In this document: piece by piece, positions 1 through 4,449 of the stretch
How positions within the stretch are numbered: position 1 is the stretch's first letter
How the letters are laid out: the number at the start of each line of letters is the position of its first letter
From: Acidimicrobiales bacterium
GTDB lineage: Bacteria > Actinomycetota > Acidimicrobiia > Acidimicrobiales > UBA8190
NCBI GenBank assembly: GCA_030042575.1
Contig: JASHZK010000420.1
Location: 1 to 5,546 of the forward strand
Length of the DNA: 5,546 bases
Direction: 5' to 3'
The notes under the pieces: model-generated
Database searches by the model: none
Told to the model about the DNA's origin: nothing
Seen by the model: the letters and a program-made list of their open reading frames with translations, nothing else
Made by a program: the position numbers and the translations under genes

Positions 1-44
1 ACTGGCAGTCAAGAGGTTCGTGGGTTCGAGTCCCATCGCCTCCA
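1..44 (+). tRNA. 3' half of a tRNA, probably tRNA-Ala(GGC); likely attachment site
   Basis: The first 44 bases fold as the 3' part of a class I tRNA. An anticodon loop with T33 and anticodon GGC (4-6) is followed by the 3' anticodon stem TCAAG (9-13) and a short variable loop. A T-arm follows, with stem GTGGG/CCCAT around the loop TTCGAGT, then the acceptor strand CGCCTCC (37-43) and discriminator A44. The T at tRNA position 70 fits the G3:U70 identity pair of alanine tRNAs, but the 5' half is outside the window, so that pair cannot be seen. CCA is not encoded (CCC follows A44), as is common in actinobacteria. With an integrase nearby, this is the probable att core. Whether it belongs to the intact host tRNA or to a 3' copy supplied by the element cannot be told here. 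Confidence 0.8.
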
Positions 45-148
45 CCCCACCCCGTTGCGGCAGGTCAGAGCGACAACCGTCCTGCTGGGAGAGCGAACGC
101 CCAAGTCGGGAGGCACCCGCTTGGCACCCGACGGCGCACGGAGGAACT

Positions 149-388
149 GTGGACGACGCGGAGGCGGCTGGAGCACCCGCCAAGGTCGAGGACTACCTCG
201 CCCTCCTCAACGGCGAGCAGACCGACAGCGTCAGGATCGTTCTGCATCAACAGCGCGGCACGATCAAACTCATCGGAGAGCGTCTCGGGTTCGACGTGGA
301 CCCGTACTTCAAGGCCAACAACGACCGAGGCGCGTGCGAAGAGCTGAGGCGACGCCTTGAATCAGGCGGATCGGGCTTATCCGTCTGA
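149..388 (+). CDS. Small protein of unknown function (79 aa), first gene after the tRNA
   Basis: This reading frame is open back into the tRNA, but the likely start is GTG at 149, because GGAGG lies at 140-144, four bases upstream. The upstream stretch is proline- and arginine-rich and partly inside the tRNA, so it is not protein. The 79-residue product is soluble and probably mostly helical, with a central segment (residues 12-50: VEDYLALLNGE, then HQQRGTIKLIGERLGF) and a charged C-terminal helix (EELRRRLES, 64-72). There is no signal peptide or membrane segment. I do not recognise the family. The stop is three bases before the next start, so the two genes are probably translationally coupled and may act together. 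Their position between the attachment site and the integrase suggests cargo rather than core phage function. Confidence 0.6.
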   Translation: MDDAEAAGAPAKVEDYLALLNGEQTDSVRIVLHQQRGTIKLIGERLGFDVDPYFKANNDRGACEELRRRLESGGSGLSV

Positions 389-391
389 CCG

Positions 392-721
392 ATGGCGAAG
401 TTGTCCGACATTCACGAGGTCCGAGCCGAGCGTTTCGCCGCCGACCTGCTTACTCACTTCGCTAACCATGGCGCATACGTCGTGGAGGCCAAGGAGGTGG
501 GCGACCCCGAGCTCTGGCGCTCTACGGCCCGCCGAGTCGCCCATGAGCACGGCAGGTTCGTCGTGACCGGTTACTACGGCCCGGCTGACGAGTTGGTGTG
601 GGCGAAGCTCTATGACCACCCTGCGACGGCCGCCGAACGAACTGAGGCCAAGTACGCAGTGGAGTACGCCGTGATCGCCACCGGTGGACCAACGCTCAGC
701 TCCCAGCTGCTGCCTGACTGA
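392..721 (+). CDS. Small protein of unknown function (109 aa), coupled to the upstream gene
   Basis: The ATG is three bases after the preceding TGA and has no clear ribosome binding site of its own, so translation probably depends on the upstream gene. The product is a 109-residue soluble protein. It has an N-terminal amphipathic helix (RAERFAADLLTHFANHG, 11-27), a mixed middle that includes WRSTARRVAHEHGRFVVTG (42-60), and an acidic/aromatic segment (DELVWAKLYDHP, 66-77). The helix-strand-helix-strand pattern with a basic Arg/His patch would fit a small nucleic-acid-binding or partner-binding protein, but that is only inference. The family is not recognised. A toxin-antitoxin-like pair with the 79-residue neighbour is possible on size and coupling alone; no toxin motif is visible. 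Confidence 0.62.
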   Translation: MAKLSDIHEVRAERFAADLLTHFANHGAYVVEAKEVGDPELWRSTARRVAHEHGRFVVTGYYGPADELVWAKLYDHPATAAERTEAKYAVEYAVIATGGPTLSSQLLPD

Positions 722-725
722 CGAC

Positions 726-764
726 GGGGCGGTCGATCGGTCACCAACCGGTGGTGGCCGCCCC
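726..764. terminator. GC-rich inverted repeat between convergent genes, possible bidirectional terminator
   Basis: GGGGCGG (726-732) is exactly complementary to CCGCCCC (758-764). Inside lie smaller inverted repeats, such as CGGT/ACCG (738-741 with 747-750) and CACC/GGTG (742-745 with 750-753). The structure fills the 52-base gap between the stop of the + strand gene at 721 and the stop of the minus-strand gene at 774. There is no T-run on either side, so it is not a classical intrinsic terminator. T-poor hairpins of this kind are common between convergent actinobacterial genes. Confidence 0.4.
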
Positions 765-773
765 CGGCGCGAT

Positions 774-1430
774 CTAGTACTCCCAGGCGTATTCCTCTGC
801 GTAGTACTCGCGCATCTCCCTCTCCATCTCCGCCCGCTCCGCCATCATCTCGGCCTTGTAACCCAAAAAGGCGTCGATACCAGAATCGGCCCCGTCCAAA
901 AGGGTAAGGGTGTCCGTCACGTCGTCAAAGAGTGCGCGCAGATCTAGGCGTTTGAGTTCTGGGTCGAGACTGCTAGTACGTGTTCCGCCCCGCTTCGTCG
1001 TCACGGGGTAACGAAATCCTTCTCCCAATGGGTCGAGAGTGTCGAGGTACCGTATAGTCGTTCCGAGTGAAGCAAGGCTGCCCTTGTCACTGGGCCAAAT
1101 CGTCACGAGGATCGGACGGCATGTGTTCCAAAGGTCCGTCAGACTGTGGCTATCGGGGAAATCTCCGGGCTCGTCAATCAGATCCCGTCCGGTTCGAATG
1201 ACTTCTTTCAAGGCCAACTCGACGGCATGCCTAAGGCAGTAGACAACCGGGAAGACTAGCGCGTCCTGCCCATGCCGCTCTGAGCGCAGGCTGCTGATCA
1301 ACAGCTCCGCTGCCCGGCGGAAGCCATAGTCGTACACGTGGAACCCGCCCCGCCAGTTGAGGCACGCGATGAACTCGGCCGGGGTCTCGGAATCTGGCTG
1401 CCAGGGAAAGACTGTGGTCACGGCGCTCAA
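774..1430 (-). CDS. Uncharacterised helical protein, HEPN-like in appearance (218 aa); start uncertain
   Basis: From TTG at 1430 this frame encodes 218 residues. The N-terminal half has YDYGFRRAAELLI (33-45), the helix PVVYCLRHAVELALKEVI (61-78) and HSLTDLW (95-101). A later segment reads GFRYPVTTKRGG (138-149), and the end is a charged helix rich in Glu and Met (192-214). The RH..EL.LK helix followed by an H-x-L-x-x-L-W segment recalls HEPN-type helical proteins, which often occur in defence and toxin systems. However, a canonical HEPN RNase motif (R-x4-6-H) is not evident, so this is a resemblance only. No convincing ribosome binding site precedes the TTG; GTG at 1421 is an alternative start. 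Sample 60-base blocks here run 53-57% GC, against about 68-72% in samples of the integrase and replication genes, which suggests separate acquisition. It lies downstream of the integrase on the same strand. Confidence 0.7.
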   Translation of the reverse strand: MSAVTTVFPWQPDSETPAEFIACLNWRGGFHVYDYGFRRAAELLISSLRSERHGQDALVFPVVYCLRHAVELALKEVIRTGRDLIDEPGDFPDSHSLTDLWNTCRPILVTIWPSDKGSLASLGTTIRYLDTLDPLGEGFRYPVTTKRGGTRTSSLDPELKRLDLRALFDDVTDTLTLLDGADSGIDAFLGYKAEMMAERAEMEREMREYYAEEYAWEY

Positions 1431-1584
1431 GGTTACACCCGGCGGGCGGCTCTCCTACCAGCCTCTGACCATCAAGTAAGAGGTCCTGGACCAAGAGCTG
1501 CTTTACTTCGTAACCGGCATTCAGTATTTCGTCGGACTTGCTTGTTTCCTTTGGGAACCCGGCCCCGGCCGCCTTTTCAGTCAA
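1431..1584 (-). pseudogene. Out-of-frame reading frame after the integrase: displaced N-terminus of the next gene, or a small coupled ORF
   Basis: A TTG at 1584 overlaps the integrase stop (TGA, 1577-1579) and opens a frame starting MTEKAAGAGFPKETSKSDE, followed by a helix containing YEVKQLLVQDLLLDGQRL. The composition looks protein-like for about 49 residues, to roughly 1438. The frame then stays open to 1231, but that part is an arginine/proline-rich shadow of the 774-1430 gene. The two frames differ by one base (1584 to 1430 is 154 bases). A one-base shift after the TAG at about 1454 would join them into a protein of roughly 268 residues. The options are a real frameshift mutation, a sequencing error, programmed frameshifting, or a coincidental open frame. 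The weak start of the downstream gene favours a former fusion. Confidence 0.35.
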
Positions 1585-2737
1585 GCAGCTTTGCGGACAG
1601 GCCTGAGACGGCCTGCTCGCTCATACCCGGCAGTACGTGACCGTACACGGCCAAGGTGATGTTGACGTTGGAGTGCCCGAGCAGCTCGGAGACCACCTTG
1701 GGCGGCACGCCGTCGGCCAGGAGCAAAGTGGCGCAGGTGTGGCGCAAGTCGTGGAGCCTTATGCGCGGCTGGCCCGCAGCCTTTGCCGCTGACTCGAACC
1801 ACGCCGACAGGGTGTCAGGGTGGTATGGCTTGCCGATTGCGTCGCAAATCACAAAGCCCGCGTCCTCGTAAACAGCACCGGCAGCCAGTCGCTCCCGACC
1901 CTGATTGGCCTTGTGAGCGCGGAGCAGAGCCACTAGGCGCTCATCAAGCGGTACCGTGCGGCGCCCCGCGTCAGTCTTGGGCTGGCTTGGCATGGCCCGC
2001 CCATCGACCACGATCCGTGTCTCGGCCACGACCAGCGTCTTGGCCTCAAGATCGATATTGGGCCATCGGCATCCCGCCACCTCACCGCGGCGGAGCCCGC
2101 CGAGGAGCAGCAGCGCCCACGCCGGGGCAAGCCGGTCGCCCCTGGTGGCGCTCAGGAATCGGCGCGCCTGCTCTGCGGTCCACGGAGACATCGCTTTCGA
2201 CTTGCCCGAAGGGCGCTTGACCCCGGCAATCGGGTTCCGAGGCGCAAGGCCGTTCTCCAAGGCATACGCGCACGCCGCTTTCAACACACCGACGGCCACC
2301 TGCCGCGAGCGAGGCGACAGACCCCTTCGGCCTCTGCTGGTCTTCTCCGTGCGGAGCTGCTCAGAAAAGGCCACCACTTGCTGAGGAGTAAGTGCAGCCA
2401 CCTTGACCGCGCCAAGCCTGGGCACGATCCACGCATCGATGGCATTGGTGTACTGGCTGATGGTGGACGGAAGCCGATCTTCACTCTTCTTGGCGGGGAG
2501 CCAGTGGGTCCTGAGCAACTCCCCCACCGTCAGGTGATCTTCGGGCCGCCAAGTCCCGCTTTGGACTGCTGCGACCACCTCGTTGAGATGCTGGCGAGCC
2601 TCGGTCTTGGTGTCGAATGCCTTGGCATGCTGCCGACGTTTGCCCGTCGCCGGGTCCCGGGTGCTCCAGTAGGCGTAGTGCTTGGCACCCTTCTGCCGTA
2701 CGAAGCCCGTCATTGCTCGACCCCGTCCGTTGCTCAT
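1577..2737 (-). CDS. int: Tyrosine site-specific recombinase (phage-type integrase)
   Basis: This 386-residue integrase would recombine the attachment sites to integrate and, with an excisionase, excise the element. The start is ATG 2737, with AGGAGG about seven bases upstream. The frame extends further upstream, but that part is arginine-rich shadow sequence. Residues about 9-62 (GFVRQKGAKHYAYW onward) resemble the AP2-like arm-type DNA-binding domain. Residues about 68-165 are the SAM-like core-binding domain, and about 183-386 the catalytic domain. Catalytic residues visible are R216 (GGLRRGE), K254 (QPKTDAGRR), H329 and R332 (HDLRH), H355 (LLGHSN) and the nucleophile Y365 (AVYGH). The set is complete, so the enzyme is probably active. 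Its ATG overlaps the stop of the membrane-protein gene (ATGA), tying its expression to the repressor operon. The tRNA fragment at position 1 is the likely target. Confidence 0.96.
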   Translation of the reverse strand: MSNGRGRAMTGFVRQKGAKHYAYWSTRDPATGKRRQHAKAFDTKTEARQHLNEVVAAVQSGTWRPEDHLTVGELLRTHWLPAKKSEDRLPSTISQYTNAIDAWIVPRLGAVKVAALTPQQVVAFSEQLRTEKTSRGRRGLSPRSRQVAVGVLKAACAYALENGLAPRNPIAGVKRPSGKSKAMSPWTAEQARRFLSATRGDRLAPAWALLLLGGLRRGEVAGCRWPNIDLEAKTLVVAETRIVVDGRAMPSQPKTDAGRRTVPLDERLVALLRAHKANQGRERLAAGAVYEDAGFVICDAIGKPYHPDTLSAWFESAAKAAGQPRIRLHDLRHTCATLLLADGVPPKVVSELLGHSNVNITLAVYGHVLPGMSEQAVSGLSAKLLD

Positions 2738-2907
2738 TGGCCCCTCCTCTCTTGCTCCTTGTACCTCTCCATCTGCCACACGACCACCCGCAGCACACAC
2801 CAGATGACCCCTAGCACCGCGGCCAGGGCGACCGACCACAGACCGCCCATGAAGGCCAGAATCGCCAGGATCACCAGCGCGGCCCACGGCGTTTTTGCCT
2901 TTCTCAT
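2734..2907 (-). CDS. Small membrane protein (57 aa) between repressor and integrase
   Basis: This short gene starts at ATG 2907 behind a strong ribosome binding site (GGAGG with eight bases of spacing). It ends in a TGA that overlaps the integrase ATG. Its own ATG overlaps the repressor stop in the same ATGA manner. The product begins MRKAKTPW, followed by a hydrophobic stretch from about residue 8 to 44 (LVILAILAFMGGLW, then VALAAVLGVIWCVL and VVVW). That is long enough for two closely packed membrane helices or one long one. The tail (QMERYKEQERRGQ) is charged. A positive N-terminus and a charged C-terminus would fit a hairpin with both ends in the cytoplasm. The family is not recognised. 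Expression from a lysogeny operon would fit a role in the lysogen, such as superinfection exclusion, but that is inference. Confidence 0.85.
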   Translation of the reverse strand: MRKAKTPWAALVILAILAFMGGLWSVALAAVLGVIWCVLRVVVWQMERYKEQERRGQ

Positions 2908-3482
2908 TGCTTCTTCCTCCGCTGTACCGATGACCTCTTGGCTGCGGGACGTTTGGTCGCGGTCTTCTTTCCGGCCTCAATGAGCTTTGCGGCAGCCTTG
3001 AGGACCCCTTGCGTCGAACCCTCCACGGACACCGTCCCCGGATCGGGGATCGAGACTCGCGTCCGGCCATGTAGGTAATCGCTCGCCACCTCGGCCGGGA
3101 GGATACGACCACCGCCGTAGTCGACCGCCCTGTCGTCCTGCCCGTCGATGCCTCTCGGGTCGAGGAGAGCCGGCAGCGTGGTGTTCAGGATCAAACCGAG
3201 AGCGAAGGCCTCGTTGAGAGAGAGGTTGCGCGCTGCTCGCTCGATGTCGCTTACCGTCGCCCGACTCCACGGATGGCCCACCGAGGTCATCCGCTCCGCA
3301 AGTTCGGTCTGAGAGAAGCGCGCTCGGGCCCGCAGAGCGCGGAGATTCTCGGCCACGCAATCAGAGAGGTGCCTTGACCCGGCGGCTGGAGCGGTCCCGG
3401 CTCGCTTTGGCGTCGTCCTCACGGGCATCTCCCTTGCATCGGCCACATCGGCGTCTGGCAGGTCCACCTGGTCAGAGTCCAT
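2904..3482 (-). CDS. XRE-family HTH repressor (probable immunity repressor), 192 aa
   Basis: A Cro/C1-type helix-turn-helix lies at about residues 44-102: CVAENLRALRARARFSQTEL, then the recognition helix SRATVSDIER (73-82) and LSLNEAFALGLIL. The first 40 residues are acidic, then Pro/Ala/Arg-rich. The middle (about 105-170) is a short unrecognised domain. The last 20 residues are a lysine/arginine-rich tail (KKTATKRPAAKRSSVQRRKK). No S24 peptidase domain is apparent, so RecA-triggered self-cleavage seems unlikely. The start taken is ATG 3482. It has no Shine-Dalgarno and would suit a leaderless mRNA; ATG 3428 (Met19) is an alternative. It is divergent from the Cro-like gene across a repeat-bearing control region, and its stop overlaps the start of the membrane protein gene. 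It probably represses the early operon and its own promoter. Confidence 0.85.
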   Translation of the reverse strand: MDSDQVDLPDADVADAREMPVRTTPKRAGTAPAAGSRHLSDCVAENLRALRARARFSQTELAERMTSVGHPWSRATVSDIERAARNLSLNEAFALGLILNTTLPALLDPRGIDGQDDRAVDYGGGRILPAEVASDYLHGRTRVSIPDPGTVSVEGSTQGVLKAAAKLIEAGKKTATKRPAAKRSSVQRRKKQ

Positions 3483-3551
3483 TTTGTAGGATCATCGTGC
3501 AAAATGCAACCCATGGCTTTGCGCAGGGCGTATGGTGTCATACACGATGAC
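3483..3551. promoter_or_regulatory. Divergent lysis/lysogeny control region with operator-like repeats
   Basis: This region separates the repressor start (3482, minus) from the Cro-like gene (3532 or 3547, plus). CGTGCAAAATGC (3496-3507) recurs as CGTGCAGAATGC (3552-3563), a 12-base direct repeat with one mismatch; each copy contains GCA-N3-TGC dyad symmetry. TCATCGTG (3492-3499) is the exact reverse complement of CACGATGA (3543-3550). GTATG-N4-CATAC (3530-3543) is another short dyad. A possible rightward -10 is TATGGT (3531-3536). Possible leftward elements on the minus strand are TTGCAT (3509-3504) and GATGAT (3496-3491). The promoter boxes are weak, so exact starts cannot be set. The repeats flank or overlap both gene starts, as expected for operators shared by a repressor and a Cro-like protein. 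Confidence 0.6.
3496..3507 (+). repeat. Operator-like repeat, copy 1
   Basis: CGTGCAAAATGC lies just upstream of the repressor start and contains the dyad GCA-N3-TGC. It matches copy 2 at 11 of 12 bases, 56 bases away. It is a probable binding site for the repressor or the Cro-like protein. Confidence 0.5.
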
Positions 3552-3843
3552 CGTGCAGAATGCGGTAGGTCCCGGGCCGGGGCCCCGCAACCGTCGGGAG
3601 CGTAGGGCGGCACAGCGAGGCGGCGGGGTGACTGCGGCCAAGACAGGGCTTCGTGCGCTCCGCCAGGAGCGAGGGCTAAGCCTCGAGGCTGTCGCGGTTC
3701 TCGGTGATGTCGACCCGGCAACCGTCTCGCGAATCGAGAGGCGGTTGGTCGAGGCACGTCCAGAGACGATTGTGCGGCTGGCCCGGGCCTTCAAGATGTC
3801 GGCGCGGCGAATGAAACAAATCGTCGGGGAGCGCGACGAGTGA
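3532..3843 (+). CDS. Cro-like HTH protein, first gene of the early operon
   Basis: This small XRE-type DNA-binding protein is probably the Cro counterpart of the divergent repressor. The HTH spans about residues 37-92: GLRALRQERGLSLEAVAVL, the recognition segment DPATVSRIER (61-70), then PETIVRLARAFKMSARRMKQIV. Start choices are ATG 3532, ATG 3547 (preferred if TATGGT at 3531-3536 is the -10 box), GTG 3553, or GTG 3628, which would leave the 71-residue HTH core. The longer forms are favoured because the segment PGPRNRRERR (residues 16-25) recurs nearly unchanged at the N-terminus of the next gene product. The operator-like copy 2 lies inside the first codons. The stop overlaps the next start as GTGA. 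Confidence 0.82.
   Translation: MVSYTMTVQNAVGPGPGPRNRRERRAAQRGGGVTAAKTGLRALRQERGLSLEAVAVLGDVDPATVSRIERRLVEARPETIVRLARAFKMSARRMKQIVGERDE
3552..3563 (+). repeat. Operator-like repeat, copy 2
   Basis: CGTGCAGAATGC overlaps the first codons of the Cro-like gene and matches copy 1 except for one A-to-G change. Bound protein here would block the early promoter or early elongation. Confidence 0.5.
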
Positions 3844-4112
3844 GCCTTGCTGCTGTCCCCGAGCCGCGCAACCGACAGGAACGCAGGTCCGTGTCCTTGT
3901 CCCAGCTTCGCTCTCTGCCGCCGACCCTCACCGCCGAAGAGGCGGGCGCCTTCTGGTCCCTAAGCGCATGGTCGGTGTACGAGGCCACAAAGCGAGGCGA
4001 TGTACCTGTTGAGCCCATCCGGATCGGCAGGAGCCTCCGTTGGGCTACGGCGGCCGTGTTGCGCAGCATCGGCATCGATCCCGTCGAGGTACTCGCCACC
4101 GAGGGCGAATGA
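3840..4112 (+). CDS. Excisionase-like winged-helix DNA-binding protein (90 aa)
   Basis: The start is GTG 3840, which overlaps the preceding stop (GTGA); GGGGAG lies eight bases upstream (3826-3831). Residues about 28-77 match the helix-turn-helix type 17 / AlpA-excisionase pattern. LTAEEAGAFWSLSAWSVYEA forms the HTH, KRGDVPVEPIRIGRSLRW forms the wing, where the sequence normally reads P-x-R-I-G-R-x-x-R, and TAAVLRSIGI follows. Proteins of this type bend att-site DNA and steer the integrase towards excision; some instead activate transcription. Its place in the lytic operon, opposite to the integrase, supports an excision role. The N-terminal 20 residues carry the tag PEPRNRQERR (7-16), also seen in the upstream protein. 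Excisionase is the best guess; a general phage transcription regulator is the alternative. Confidence 0.82.
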   Translation: MSLAAVPEPRNRQERRSVSLSQLRSLPPTLTAEEAGAFWSLSAWSVYEATKRGDVPVEPIRIGRSLRWATAAVLRSIGIDPVEVLATEGE

Positions 4113-4113
4113 A

Positions 4114-4449
4114 ATGCCTGCGGATTCTTTCTCCTTCACGCTGTCGTGGGTCGAGCGGCTCGCAGACGGGCGGGAGCTTCTCCACGCCATCGTCTTCACC
4201 CCCGCCACCATCGAGGAAGGTCGCGTCCTGCGCGCACGGGTGCTCCAGGGTCCGGAGCGGTTCCTCGGCGATCACGCACCACTTGCCCGGGCCATCGACG
4301 TAGGGGAACTGCGGGGTCCCGGGTTGCGCCCAACCACGGGAGATTCGTCGCGAGAGGTGATCCGGCGTGGTATCGCACAGTGCCGGGCTGCACTGGCAGG
4401 CGCCAAGGGCCCGCTGGCCCAGGGCCTCAAGCAAGTGGTTGACCCATGA
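4114..4449 (+). CDS. Protein of unknown function (111 aa) in the early operon
   Basis: The start is ATG 4114, one base after the preceding TGA, with GAGGG at 4101-4105 as ribosome binding site; the upstream open frame is a shadow. The 111-residue product starts MPADSFSFTLSWVERLADGR and looks beta-rich at first (FSFTLSWVERL, ELLHAIVFTP). A mixed middle follows (GRVLRARVLQGPERFLG), then a C-terminal helix (SREVIRRGIAQCRAALAGA, 79-97). The N-terminal strands could form a small sheet, but I do not recognise the family. The stop overlaps the replication-gene start (ATGA), so it is made together with the excisionase-like and replication proteins. A role in early control or replication is likely from context only. 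Confidence 0.75.
   Translation: MPADSFSFTLSWVERLADGRELLHAIVFTPATIEEGRVLRARVLQGPERFLGDHAPLARAIDVGELRGPGLRPTTGDSSREVIRRGIAQCRAALAGAKGPLAQGLKQVVDP

Noticed and set aside
112..130. Direct repeat GGCACCCG (112-119 and 123-130), with GCTTGGCACCC also at 2680-2690
   Set aside because: Could be integrase arm sites, but 8- to 11-base matches are expected by chance in GC-rich DNA and one lies inside the integrase gene; too weak to list as a feature.
20..148. Extension of the first gene back to an ATG inside the tRNA
   Set aside because: It would overlap the tRNA and gives an unlikely composition; GTG 149 has GGAGG at a usable distance.
1231..1430. Second half of the TTG 1584 frame as coding sequence
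   Set aside because: From about 1437 it becomes an arginine/proline-rich shadow of the 774-1430 gene, which has the better protein composition.
2738..3112. Upstream extension of the integrase frame giving a 511-residue protein
   Set aside because: The extra part is arginine/glycine/proline-rich shadow sequence across the membrane-protein and repressor genes. ATG 2737 has a strong AGGAGG and an ATGA overlap.
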